Virus record (IMG/VR): IMGVR_UViG_3300036832_000646
Coordinates: 1 to 41,441 of that record
Length of the DNA stretch: 41,441 bases
Direction: 5' to 3' (one strand)
Origin: a virus
Positions within the stretch are counted from its first letter, which is position 1. Each line of letters opens with the position of its first letter. Position numbers and translations under genes: made by a program. Under the pieces are notes generated by a model that saw only the letters and a list, made by a program, of their open reading frames with translations, did not search any database and was not told where the DNA came from. Below, one piece after another: positions 24,626-31,092 of this stretch.

Positions 24626-25171
24626 ATGACAATGCGACTGAAAATAGCTAGCGCGCTACTGGCTTTCTTGCCATCTGCTGCTATGGCACTTCCCCAGATT
24701 GGGGTCTCGGATACGCTTAATGTCGTTGGCAATGCTACCTTCGATGGTGTGAACGTGCTGTTCGCCACACCGTCAAACCTGGTGAGCGGCACCGGGGCCT
24801 ATGCGGCACTCGGCACATGCGTCAGTTGCGTGGTCGTCAACACCCCGCTGGACTATTCGCCGTTCACCAACATCTCGAACCTGTTCGTCGCCACCAACAA
24901 CGGGGTGACCGCCACCGTGTCGCTCACGTCTCAGGTCGATCCACCCACGGTGGTCGGCAATGATCTCTCGCTCAACGACACCGCGCTGCTCACGTTGACC
25001 GGCTTCGCGCCGACGTTTGGGACGCTGGAGTTGACGGTCAACCAGGCCACGGGCGTGGCCAGCGGGAGCTTCTCAGCGACCGCCCAGGGCGCTCCGGTGC
25101 CGGAGCCGTTTAGTCTCGCGATCCTGGGCGTGGGCCTGCTGGGCCTCGTCGCGGTGCGGCGCCGGGCGTGA
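24626..25171 (+). CDS. PEP-CTERM exported protein
   Basis: 181 residues, start after AAAGGAGAC. N-terminal signal peptide (MRLKIASALLAFLPSAAMA). The mature region of about 130 residues is Thr/Val/Asn/Gly-rich and beta-prone, with a CVSC pair. The C-terminus is a textbook PEP-CTERM sorting signal: VPEPFSLAILGVGLLG then a short spacer and RRRA. In bacteria such proteins are cut by an exosortase in the inner membrane and released to the surface or matrix. This is very unusual cargo for a phage. It is followed two bases later by a lipoprotein-like gene, suggesting a small envelope cassette. Confidence 0.82.
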   Translation: MTMRLKIASALLAFLPSAAMALPQIGVSDTLNVVGNATFDGVNVLFATPSNLVSGTGAYAALGTCVSCVVVNTPLDYSPFTNISNLFVATNNGVTATVSLTSQVDPPTVVGNDLSLNDTALLTLTGFAPTFGTLELTVNQATGVASGSFSATAQGAPVPEPFSLAILGVGLLGLVAVRRRA

Positions 25172-25172
25172 G

Positions 25173-25388
25173 GTGTGGCGCCGCTGGTTGCCACAAGATC
25201 AGACTGATTGGCTGCTGATCGCCATCATGCTGCTATCGACTGCGGTGTTGCTGTGGGGCTGTTCCACCGGCGGCGGCCGTTCGGACGGCAATCCTGTGCC
25301 TTGCGAGAGCGTCCTGGTGCTGGCCAGTCCAGGCAGCTACGTGGCCTGTCCCGGCGCGCCGCCGCTGCTGGATGCCCGCCCCCATTAG
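25173..25388 (+). CDS. Lipoprotein-like or membrane-anchored small protein
   Basis: 71 residues from GTG 25173, two bases after the PEP-CTERM stop. An N-terminal hydrophobic segment (WLLIAIMLLSTAVLLWGCS) ends in a lipobox-like LWGC. A Gly/Pro-rich tail with two more cysteines (VPCESVLVL, YVACPGAPP) follows. It might be an outer-membrane lipoprotein such as an o-spanin, but the tail is not clearly spanin-like. Confidence 0.5.
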   Translation: MWRRWLPQDQTDWLLIAIMLLSTAVLLWGCSTGGGRSDGNPVPCESVLVLASPGSYVACPGAPPLLDARPH

Positions 25389-25455
25389 CCAGGAGGTCAT
25401 CCTGCTCGGGGTAGCCGCGGCGTTCCTGGTGCTGCTGATTGCCGGGGCGTCCTGA
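25372..25455 (+). CDS. 27-residue membrane peptide
   Basis: ATG 25372 lies inside the end of the previous gene in another frame. The product is MPAPISQEVILLGVAAAFLV followed by LLIAGAS, essentially a single transmembrane helix. Overlapping micro-membrane peptides are common in phage lysis regions, but there is no clear ribosome site, so this is tentative. Confidence 0.35.
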   Translation: MPAPISQEVILLGVAAAFLVLLIAGAS

Positions 25456-25486
25456 ACGTCGGTAGAGTCCGCACGTCTACCAACGT
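25456..25486. repeat. 11-bp inverted repeat in the convergent intergenic region
   Basis: ACGTCGGTAGA (25456-25466) faces TCTACCAACGT (25476-25486), 10 of 11 paired with a nine-base loop. ACGTCTA also occurs as a direct repeat at 25473 and 25483. It lies between the last plus gene and the terminator. It may be a protein site, a recombination core or an extra RNA stem; the loop contains GAGTC, a GANTC methylation-type site. Confidence 0.55.
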
Positions 25487-25504
25487 CTAAAATACCCCCC
25501 TCAG

Positions 25505-25532
25505 CCCCCGCTCCCAGGCGGGGGTTTTCTTT
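25505..25532 (+). terminator. Rho-independent terminator
   Basis: CCCCCGC (25505-25511), a six-base loop, GCGGGGG (25518-25524) and then TTTTCTTT. A strong GC stem with a T tract on the plus strand ends the plus-strand block before the convergent minus-strand early operon. Confidence 0.85.
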
Positions 25533-25604
25533 GTCCGTTCCCGGAAACTGTGCTTGGAAATTCCACTGCGCGCGATAAGTGGAGTTATCGCGCTTAGGTC
25601 GTCC

Positions 25605-25778
25605 CTAGATGCTGCACAGGTCAGCTGCAACCGGGTTGTCGACTCGCTTGCGCAACCAGATCGTGGGTGGCCCGTCTGCGGCATCGGTGACCGCGAACGG
25701 CTCCCATCCGGCCTTCAGGTAGTCCACCAGGCTGTCGGAGCGGGTCCAGTCGCAGAACCGCAGTTTCCAGTAGTCCAT
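25605..25778 (-). CDS. Hypothetical 57-residue protein
   Basis: ATG 25778 to TAG 25605 on the minus strand. The sequence MDYWKLRFCDWTRSDSLVDY continues into LKAGWEPFAVT and TIWLRKRV, a compact alternating strand/helix pattern common in short phage early proteins that adapt text such as 'GWEPFAV...IWLRK'. Last gene of the early leftward operon after erf. Function unknown. Confidence 0.55.
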   Translation of the reverse strand: MDYWKLRFCDWTRSDSLVDYLKAGWEPFAVTDAADGPPTIWLRKRVDNPVAADLCSI

Positions 25779-25870
25779 CGCTCACCCCACCACCCACCAT
25801 ACCAGCACGCCGATGCACCCCCACGCCACCAGGGAGCAGGCCACACCCCAGATGATGCCGCGGGCTACAT
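25779..25870 (-). other. Gap with a membrane-like frame lacking a standard start
   Basis: The 92 bases between erf and the next minus-strand gene encode, in one frame, ARGIIWGVACSLVAWGCIGV then LVWWVVG and a TGA just before the ATG at 25778. This reads as a transmembrane helix, but no ATG, GTG or TTG precedes the hydrophobic part; the first GTG is inside it. Either a non-canonical start is used or it is chance. Confidence 0.3.
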
Positions 25871-26767
25871 CTAGGACATCGCGGGTTCAGTATCCTTCTC
25901 GGTCTCGGTCTCGTCGGCAGGCAGCTCTGGCAGCCGCCCGTACGCGTCGGCCAATATGCGGTCGATGTCTCGTCGCACCGGCGGGGGAGCTGCGGCATAA
26001 GCCGCTTTGAAGTCACTAGTCTTAGTCATTAACTCCAGATCAGCGCGCGTGTGTTCTGCCGGATTGAAGGATGCGCAATCTAACTCGAAAGTATCCATCC
26101 AGGCGTTCCACTGCTCGCCTGTGCGTGGGATGGGTTTAGCCGCGCGCTTGGTGGCGTCGTAGACCGTGGGATCGACCACCTTGTCGGGGCGTGGCATCGG
26201 GGCGGCGGCGGCACGCATCCCCTCGCCGTCGTCGTCCTCGCCCACCACGTCAGCCTGCACGATGTTGAATACCATGCCGAGCAGGTAGCGGCGCAGATAT
26301 GTCACTACGCTGCCAACCGCCTGGACCGGCGTCATGGCAATGCGCCCACCCTGGGAGCCTGTCGTGGTCACAGGGCTGTCCAGGTAGTTCTCCTCGAAGT
26401 AGCCGCTGTCGTGGGCCACAGTGCAGGTGATCCGCATCCAGCCAGGCTGTGGCGGTGCGGCCGAACCGAACCGGACGCTAAACCCGTGGCGGGTGTAGAT
26501 CGGCCGCATCTGCTGGTCGATTTTCTCCAATTTGGCATATTTGCTTCGGACGCCTGGGTTGTCGGAGACCCGCAACACAGGCTCCATCTCGCTCTGGCAA
26601 GCGGCCATCGCCGCATTGAAGGCACGGCGGGCATGGTCGTGTGCCTCATCGCGGCGCACCCGCAGCAGGGTCTCGAACTTGGCGACATCGAACGTCTCGT
26701 CCTTGGCGGCGCGTTCGATAAACGACATCAGGGCGCCGTTGGGCGCCTCGACCATGGTGGTGCTCAT
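25871..26767 (-). CDS. ERF-family single-strand annealing protein
   Basis: 298 residues. The ERF signature is visible: an N-terminal helical part (RRAFNAAMAACQSEMEPVLR), YAKLEKIDQQMRPIYTRHGFS, then PVQAVGSVVTYLRRYLLGMV followed by an acidic EDDDGEG segment. The C-terminal third is Pro-rich and charged with a second small helical unit. ERF proteins form rings on single-stranded DNA and anneal complementary strands, supporting phage recombination or genome circularisation. It is in the leftward early operon with several small accessory genes. The start overlaps the stop of the upstream gene. Confidence 0.85.
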   Translation of the reverse strand: MSTTMVEAPNGALMSFIERAAKDETFDVAKFETLLRVRRDEAHDHARRAFNAAMAACQSEMEPVLRVSDNPGVRSKYAKLEKIDQQMRPIYTRHGFSVRFGSAAPPQPGWMRITCTVAHDSGYFEENYLDSPVTTTGSQGGRIAMTPVQAVGSVVTYLRRYLLGMVFNIVQADVVGEDDDGEGMRAAAAPMPRPDKVVDPTVYDATKRAAKPIPRTGEQWNAWMDTFELDCASFNPAEHTRADLELMTKTSDFKAAYAAAPPPVRRDIDRILADAYGRLPELPADETETEKDTEPAMS

Positions 26768-27075
26768 TTGTCGGCTCCTTTGCGTAGACTGACGATCTCG
26801 CCATCATCCGAAATGCCGCGCAGTTCGACGCGCTTGGTGACGGTTGGGTAGGTGTGTTCCTCGACCTCGACGGGGTACATCTCGCGCAGCGCTTTGATGT
26901 CGAGGCGGTTGGTGGTGACCTCCCGAACTTCGACGCAATAGCGGTTACCAGTCCGTGCGCTCGGATCGGACAGCATGAGTTGGCGTAATTGCCGCTCGCG
27001 CTCCTCGAGGGCGATTAACTCAGCCCGGACGGCGTGCAACTCATCTGCTGGAGCCTGATTGGGAAGGTCGCTCAT
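26764..27075 (-). CDS. Hypothetical early protein upstream of erf
   Basis: 103 residues from ATG 27075. A helical N-terminus (ADELHAVRAELIALEERERQLRQLM) is followed by a C-terminal VEVREVTTNRLDIKALREMYP and YPTVTKRVELRG. The TNRLD.KALR...P pattern occurs in small proteins encoded with phage recombination genes; I cannot give it a firm name. Starts and stops overlap both neighbours, so it is translated with erf. Confidence 0.6.
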   Translation of the reverse strand: MSDLPNQAPADELHAVRAELIALEERERQLRQLMLSDPSARTGNRYCVEVREVTTNRLDIKALREMYPVEVEEHTYPTVTKRVELRGISDDGEIVSLRKGADK

Positions 27076-27302
27076 GCAACCAGGTCCGGCGGCGTCACCA
27101 GGGTGGGCTTGCGGCCGCGCTTGCTGACACGCTTCGAGGTCCGCACTTCGTTGACGCTGAACGTCACCTCGGCCTGATACTGATCGAGCGATGCGGTGAA
27201 GTTGGCCCAGGCGGTCGCGACCTCGCCGAGGCATGCCGCCATTTCGCTCGGGCCGTCGGGTAGCAGCAACTGAAACGATGCGTCGATGCGGTGTGCCATC
27301 AT
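27072..27302 (-). CDS. Hypothetical 76-residue early protein
   Basis: Starts at ATGATG 27302/27299 overlapping the upstream stop; a longer open frame upstream is antisense noise. It reads MMAHRIDASFQLLLPDG, a helical ACLGEVATAWANFTASLDQY, then VTFSVNEVRTSKRVSKRGRK with a basic tail. No family recognised. Part of the leftward early operon. Confidence 0.55.
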   Translation of the reverse strand: MMAHRIDASFQLLLPDGPSEMAACLGEVATAWANFTASLDQYQAEVTFSVNEVRTSKRVSKRGRKPTLVTPPDLVA

Positions 27303-27547
27303 GCGCTCCTGTTGGGCGGTTCGTGGAGTTCGCCTGCGTGGATCTTGCGGAGTAGTTGCTGCGCGTCGTGTCGCCAGTGGGCATCGCCCGCCACGGCCGC
27401 CATCAGCCTCTGCACCAGTTCCCAGGCGTGGCATTCGGCGGATATTTCCTGCGCCCGCTCGAGCGAGACGCCATCCATGATGCGGTCGATCTCGCGGCCG
27501 GACTGCTGATCCAGCATGCGCTGCTCGTGCTCTGTGTAGGTCGCCAT
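27299..27547 (-). CDS. Hypothetical 82-residue early protein
   Basis: ATG 27547 follows AGGAGG closely (the ribosome site lies in the end of the upstream gene). The protein is helical and acidic/basic mixed (MATYTEHEQRMLDQQSGREI, ERAQEISAECHAWELVQRLM, HDAQQLLRKIHAGEL). No catalytic or Zn motif. Part of the early leftward operon. Confidence 0.55.
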   Translation of the reverse strand: MATYTEHEQRMLDQQSGREIDRIMDGVSLERAQEISAECHAWELVQRLMAAVAGDAHWRHDAQQLLRKIHAGELHEPPNRSA

Positions 27548-27548
27548 C

Positions 27549-27872
27549 TCATGCCTCCTGGTATCGGTCGTGCGGGATGAAGTTGCCGTTGGCGTCTTCG
27601 TCGCCGGCCATCTGGGCGTCGCGGTGCGCGTCGGCTGTGGCCTCGGCGCGATCGCGCAGCATGTCCAGCGTCTGCTCGATCAGTTCGATGCGGGCAGTGA
27701 CGATGGTGGCCAGCGGCACCGGGATGCCGCCGTGGTCCTCGCTCCAATAGTCGGCCGCGAGGTCGGTGGCGTTCTCGGCCATCGCCTCGAGCATGTGGCC
27801 GTCGCCGGACAGGTCGCCGATGAAGTCGGTGTCGGCCAGGACGATGCGGATCAGGTCGTCCGGCGTGGGCAG
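27549..27872 (-). CDS. Hypothetical acidic early protein, start uncertain
   Basis: About 107 residues if begun at CTG 27872, just after the stop of the upstream gene; no ATG, GTG or TTG is nearer until ATG 27794. The conserved-looking text starts PTPDDLIRIVLADTDFIGDL, then MLEAMAENATDLAADYWSED, a helix RIELIEQTLDMLRDRAEA and an acidic end. The frame stays open far upstream to 28343 but that part looks non-coding, and overlaps a better frame. Function unknown. Confidence 0.45.
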   Translation of the reverse strand: MPTPDDLIRIVLADTDFIGDLSGDGHMLEAMAENATDLAADYWSEDHGGIPVPLATIVTARIELIEQTLDMLRDRAEATADAHRDAQMAGDEDANGNFIPHDRYQEA

Positions 27873-27874
27873 GC

Positions 27875-28042
27875 TTAGCGGGGAAGGTGGCGTATGAGCA
27901 GGGTGGCAATCTCTGTCTCGAGTGCCTCCAGGCGCGCCCGAACCCGTCGCGGGATACGCGGGATCGCGAGAATGGTCGTCAGTTCGCTCAGCACATGCAC
28001 CAGCACGTGCCGAAACTCGGTCGGCACAGGGGTGCGCGCCAT
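27875..28042 (-). CDS. Hypothetical 55-residue first gene of the leftward operon
   Basis: ATG 28042 to TAA 27875. Two helices are likely: RHVLVHVLSELTTILAIPRI and PRRVRARLEALETEIATLLI. It is the first credible gene after PL and so could be an early regulator or anti-host protein. The competing frame over the same bases is compositionally poor. No family recognised. Confidence 0.5.
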   Translation of the reverse strand: MARTPVPTEFRHVLVHVLSELTTILAIPRIPRRVRARLEALETEIATLLIRHLPR

Positions 28043-28308
28043 GATTTTTTACATCCATTTTAACGGTATCTGGGTAAGAAGGCTTGATGGTTTGCGGTTT
28101 TGTGACACCGCCTTGCTGGATTGGATTTGCGGTCTGGCAAATATGCTGGGTTGCAGCGGGACTACTTTGCCTTGCGTCAAATGGGATACGCACTAGCGTC
28201 TTATTCTTAGGGGTTGTGTCCGAGCAGGGGAGGGCAACGAAGTGCCGAACCGTGCCGATTTCGATGCTGGGATCGTCAAACATGAAAGCCTTCCGTCTGG
28301 TGATGACG
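28043..28308 (-). other. Leader of the leftward early transcript
   Basis: About 266 bases between the predicted PL start and the first credible gene, AT-richer than the surroundings. A frame from ATG 28283 (MFDDPSIEIGTVRHFVALPC...) stays open through this region but does not look like a conserved protein, and runs out of frame over the gene at 28042. It may hold antitermination or regulatory RNA structure; no clear hairpin with T tract was seen. Confidence 0.35.
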
Positions 28309-28314
28309 GAAACA

Positions 28315-28343
28315 TGCTTAGCAGGGCTAAGCGGCAAAGGCAA
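28315..28343 (-). promoter_or_regulatory. Predicted PL promoter with CI-type operator
   Basis: On the minus strand TTGCCT (28343-28338), a 17-base spacer and TAAGCA (28320-28315). A perfect inverted repeat GCTTAG-N5-CTAAGC (28316-28332) covers the -10 and spacer. The same operator sits at the same offset in the predicted PR, so a repressor bound here would shut the recombination operon. Confidence 0.6.
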
Positions 28344-28385
28344 CAGGAAAGATTAGCGGAAATAAGTTTTGTGCTTAGTGGTCCC

Positions 28386-28766
28386 CTAGGCGCTGAGCAA
28401 GCGACGATTGAGTGGGCGGCGCGGACGCTCCGAGGGTTGGCTTTCCGTGACCTGCGTGGCCATCATGCGCAGGTGGATGCCCTGGAGTTCTTTGGAGAGG
28501 CGGCGATAGAGCGTGATGAGGGCGATCTCATCTTCGCTCTCGAGCAACAACTGATCGTCTGGTGTCGGCGCGCCTAATAATTCCGAGGGCTTGATACCGA
28601 GAACGCGGGCCAATTCGACCAGGTTGCTGGTCTTTATACCTGTGCCGCCGCCGCCACCTTCCCATTGCGCGACGGCGCTCTTGTTAACGCCTAGGAGTTC
28701 AGCCAAGGCGCGCTGTGTAATGCCCACTCGCTGACGCGCGGCGCGAATCCGATCACCGATGTTCAC
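28386..28766 (-). CDS. CI-like repressor (XRE family, no peptidase domain)
   Basis: 126 residues from GTG 28766. An XRE helix-turn-helix occupies residues about 3-62: IGDRIRAARQRVGITQRALA, ELLGVNKSAVAQWEGG, then NLVELARVLGIKPSELL. The C-terminal part is short and helical (ALITLYRRLSKELQGIHLRM) with a basic tail. There is no LexA/CI Ser-Lys peptidase domain, so induction by RecA self-cleavage is not expected. Divergent from the Cro-like gene across an 81-bp operator region; it probably maintains lysogeny. Confidence 0.78.
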   Translation of the reverse strand: MNIGDRIRAARQRVGITQRALAELLGVNKSAVAQWEGGGGGTGIKTSNLVELARVLGIKPSELLGAPTPDDQLLLESEDEIALITLYRRLSKELQGIHLRMMATQVTESQPSERPRRPLNRRLLSA

Positions 28767-28808
28767 GCCACTAAGGTGGCTTAGCTGCGCGCCTTCCGCA
28801 GTAAGCAA
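28767..28808 (-). promoter_or_regulatory. Predicted repressor-gene promoter with operator half-sites
   Basis: On the minus strand TTGCTT (28808-28803) and TAAGCC (28783-28778), spacing 19, upstream of the GTG at 28766. The segment holds CTAAG-GTGG-CTTAG (28771-28784) and AAGC....GCTT (28803-28814), variants of the GCTTAG/CTAAGC half-sites seen in PL and PR. This suits autoregulation by CI or repression by Cro. Weaker evidence than PL and PR. Confidence 0.4.
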
Positions 28809-28812
28809 AGGC

Positions 28813-28841
28813 TTGCCAGCCAGGCTTAGTGCTGCTAAGCG
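28813..28841 (+). promoter_or_regulatory. Predicted PR promoter with CI-type operator
   Basis: TTGCCA (28813-28818), a 17-base spacer and TAAGCG (28836-28841). The perfect inverted repeat GCTTAG-TGCTG-CTAAGC lies at 28824-28840. Offsets from the -35 are identical to PL. Transcription would begin about 28848, on or next to the ATG of the Cro-like gene, giving a leaderless or nearly leaderless mRNA. Confidence 0.6.
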
Positions 28842-28847
28842 TAGGCC

Positions 28848-29054
28848 ATGCGCGATCAATGCCTCGACCGCCTCATGCAGATCCGCGGCGCGACCAAGCG
28901 TCTGGCCGAGGGTTTGGGCATCTCGACTGCTGCCGTGTCGCAGTGGGAACGGGTGCCGCGTGACCGCGTGGTGCAGGTTGCTGCCATCCTTGGTGTGCGT
29001 CCCGAAGACCTGAGGCCAGACCTCTACACATCCGAACCAGCCGAGGCGGCGTAG
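28848..29054 (+). CDS. Cro-like / YdaS-type DNA-binding protein
   Basis: 68 residues from ATG 28848; ATG 28875 is an alternative. HTH region: GATKRLAEGLGISTAAVSQW then ERVPRDRVVQVAAILGV and the typical ending PEDLRPDLY of YdaS/Cro proteins. Divergent from CI. It would favour the lytic path by competing at the shared operators. No Shine-Dalgarno is visible before either ATG, in line with leaderless translation. Confidence 0.75.
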   Translation: MRDQCLDRLMQIRGATKRLAEGLGISTAAVSQWERVPRDRVVQVAAILGVRPEDLRPDLYTSEPAEAA

Positions 29055-29180
29055 CCATGCCGCGCCAGCCTGCCAACGCCACAGCCATCCTTGCCAGCAT
29101 GACAGAGCCACGACGCTGACGTGACCGGCGCGTGTCGCCCAGGGGAAACGGGCACGCGCGCCAAACCGGGGAAAGAAACC

Positions 29181-29582
29181 ATGGCGCATTATCCACAGGC
29201 AGCCAGCCGCAGGGGGGAGAAGCCCGCCCCGGCGGAAATGCGCGCGATCCTGCACCTGGCGGCCGAGCCGATCCGCCCCTGCGACAACGTCAAAAGCCTA
29301 ATCGCCAGGGCGGCCCAGACGCTCGGCCTGACGTACCGACACGCCAAACGCATTTGGTACTGCGAGGAGGATCGCCGCCTCAGGACCGAGGAGGTGGCCC
29401 GACTACGCGAGGAACGACAACGGCTGCTGCTGGCCAAGGAGCAGCGCCTCGAGCGCGAGCTCGCTGAACTGCGCACCCTCCTCCACTACGCGGAGCTACG
29501 GCATGCTGCGGCACTGGCTGGCCAGCGTTCGGCTGTGGCTGAGGGGTCTGTGGCTGCGGTTCCTGCGGTGGGCGCTCCGTGA
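29181..29582 (+). CDS. Helix-turn-helix / coiled-coil protein
   Basis: 133 residues from ATG 29181 with GGGGAAAG upstream. A possible HTH (NVKSLIARAAQTLGLTYRHA, KRIWYCEEDRR) is followed by a long Arg/Glu coiled coil (RLREERQRLLLAKEQRLERE) and an Ala/Val tail. Early rightward gene before the GcrA-like gene; likely DNA-binding. The 126-bp space before it (29055-29180) holds only a doubtful 20-codon frame (29057-29119). Confidence 0.55.
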   Translation: MAHYPQAASRRGEKPAPAEMRAILHLAAEPIRPCDNVKSLIARAAQTLGLTYRHAKRIWYCEEDRRLRTEEVARLREERQRLLLAKEQRLERELAELRTLLHYAELRHAAALAGQRSAVAEGSVAAVPAVGAP

Positions 29583-29989
29583 CCCCGGCCGCGGCCTGGA
29601 TGACCGATGAGGCCGTGGCGTTGGCCCGCGTGCTCTGGGACGAGGGCGTGGTGGCGTCCGCCATCGCGCAGCGCATTGGCGTCACCAAGGACACGTTGCT
29701 GGGCTTAGTGCATCGCCGTGGCTGGCCGGCGCGGCCGTCGCCGATCGGCGTGCGCAAGGCGCCCCTCAAGCCACCGCCCAAGCCACAGCCCGACCTCAAG
29801 GTGGCCTGCAAGCCGCAGCCGCTGGCGGTGCCCACGCCGGCGTTCCGGACGTGCCAATGGATCTCTGGCTCGGACCGCCGCACCTGGACGATGTGCGGTG
29901 CCCCGGCGGTCAAAGGCGCCTGGTGCGAGGCGTGCTACCGCCGCGTCTACGTCCGGCCGCCGCGCTGGGAACGGCTGGAGGCGGCATGA
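29579..29989 (+). CDS. GcrA-like cell-cycle regulator
   Basis: 136 residues, GTG 29579 overlapping the previous stop; ATG 29600 is an alternative. The N-terminus has the Gcr[44 protein letters not shown] then GW. A Pro/Lys-rich linker leads to the C-terminal module [20 protein letters not shown]...[10 protein letters not shown], equivalent to the CxWP...CG...YC..H region of GcrA. In Alphaproteobacteria GcrA binds sigma-70 and promoters methylated at GANTC by CcrM. A phage copy could redirect host transcription. Downstream methyltransferases make this link suggestive. Confidence 0.8.
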   Translation: MTPAAAWMTDEAVALARVLWDEGVVASAIAQRIGVTKDTLLGLVHRRGWPARPSPIGVRKAPLKPPPKPQPDLKVACKPQPLAVPTPAFRTCQWISGSDRRTWTMCGAPAVKGAWCEACYRRVYVRPPRWERLEAA

Positions 29990-30228
29990 CCCCCCTCTCT
30001 ACCGACACCCGGGCCGAAATCGTGCGGCTGCACGCGACCGGGCTGAGCCACGACGCCATCGCCCAGCTCGTCGGCGTGGGCCGCTCGACCGTCGGCAACG
30101 TGTGCCGCAACCACTTCGAGGGGCTGGTGGCGAACGCCAAGACCGTGCTTGCGCGCGAGATACTGGAGGCGAAGCGCGAACGGCTGATGGGGCGGGCGCC
30201 GCTGTTTCATCCGGAGCACTGGGGATGA
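29986..30228 (+). CDS. Small helix-turn-helix protein
   Basis: 80 residues, ATG overlapping the stop of the GcrA-like gene. [40 protein letters not shown], then a helical [13 protein letters not shown] tail. The layout is like resolvase/transposase-type HTH domains with nothing catalytic attached. Its stop overlaps the ATG of the HNH gene, whose own N-terminus is another HTH of similar type. Confidence 0.6.
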   Translation: MTPLSTDTRAEIVRLHATGLSHDAIAQLVGVGRSTVGNVCRNHFEGLVANAKTVLAREILEAKRERLMGRAPLFHPEHWG

Positions 30229-30710
30229 GCGCGCGCTGGTCGCCCGAGCACCTCCAGGAGGTCAGCAAGCTGTACGCGGCTGGTGTCTCGGCATTGGAGA
30301 TCAGCCGCAGCCTCGGACGGTCGAGAGAGGCCATCAAAAACGTGGTGCGGAAAGCTGGGTTGGTCAGTGGGTCGCCGCGTCTCCTGACCGTTGCGGAGCG
30401 GATCGGCTGGTACAGCATCCCGGAACCGAATAGCGGCTGCCTGCTTTGGTTGGGTTCGGTGGACCGGAAGGGCTATGCCCAGCTTCGGGTTGGCCCGAGA
30501 GAGCTTCGTCCGGTTGCGCGACTGGTGCTGGAGTTGGCCGGCCGCCCAGTGCCGGTGGGACAATTTGCTTGCCATACCTGCGATACGCCCGGCTGCGTCA
30601 ATCCCGACCACCTGTTTAGCGCAACTCCGGCGGAAAACACCGCCGACATGATGCGCAAGGGCCGTTGGTCGAGACCGCCTATCAGCAAGCCTAGACGCCA
30701 TGTCCAATAA
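30225..30710 (+). CDS. HTH-HNH endonuclease fusion
   Basis: 161 residues. Residues 1-50 form an HTH ([40 protein letters not shown]). Residues about 60-155 are HNH_3-type: [51 protein letters not shown]. The His/Asn/His core is intact, but the usual AHR motif before it reads VAR, losing one conserved His. Normal operon overlaps on both sides suggest it is a settled gene rather than a new insertion. Confidence 0.75.
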   Translation: MSARWSPEHLQEVSKLYAAGVSALEISRSLGRSREAIKNVVRKAGLVSGSPRLLTVAERIGWYSIPEPNSGCLLWLGSVDRKGYAQLRVGPRELRPVARLVLELAGRPVPVGQFACHTCDTPGCVNPDHLFSATPAENTADMMRKGRWSRPPISKPRRHVQ

Positions 30711-31092
30711 GCCATTCAAACTGACGGCATTCGTTCCGCCTGAAGATGAACTGCATCAGGCACTCTACCAGGCTTTGCGTGTGCTGCTGCCTCCTGACGC
30801 AGTGTTCAACACGTTTGAACTGCGCAATGCGGCCTCAGTCGCTGAAGGTGCCCGAAGGAAACGGCTGGGAGCTTTGCCTGGTTGGCCCGACTGTGCCGTG
30901 TTCTACCGCGGCAAGGTCGTGCTGATCGAGTTGAAGCGGTCGCGCGATGGGCATCTGTCGCCGGCGCAGCAGGCGTTGCACCCGCGGCTGGCGGAGGCCG
31001 GCTTCCCGGTACAGATCAGCCGCACGGTCGAGCACGCGCTGGCGGTGATCGAGGCGGCCGGCGTGCCGCTGAGAGGCAGGGTGGCAGCATGA
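30700..31092 (+). CDS. VRR-NUC nuclease
   Basis: 130 residues; the first bases overlap the HNH gene. The PD-(D/E)XK-type VRR-NUC core is visible: [20 protein letters not shown] then [20 protein letters not shown], with Asp, Glu and Lys as metal-site residues and the Q of AQQ. Such phage nucleases are thought to process branched DNA, such as Holliday junctions before packaging. It lies in the rightward operon of DNA metabolism genes. Confidence 0.8.
   Translation: MSNKPFKLTAFVPPEDELHQALYQALRVLLPPDAVFNTFELRNAASVAEGARRKRLGALPGWPDCAVFYRGKVVLIELKRSRDGHLSPAQQALHPRLAEAGFPVQISRTVEHALAVIEAAGVPLRGRVAA

Noticed and set aside
25501-25570. tRNA gene or tRNA-derived att site near the terminator
   Set aside because: No cloverleaf, T-loop GTTCRA box or CCA end could be found; only the terminator stem fits.
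28242-28577. 111-residue plus-strand frame over PL and the end of the CI-like gene
   Set aside because: Mostly antisense to the repressor coding region, without a ribosome site; the promoter and operator reading explains the conserved bases better.
29057-29119. 20-codon frame after the Cro-like gene
   Set aside because: Too short and without a distinctive sequence or clear ribosome site; cannot be supported.
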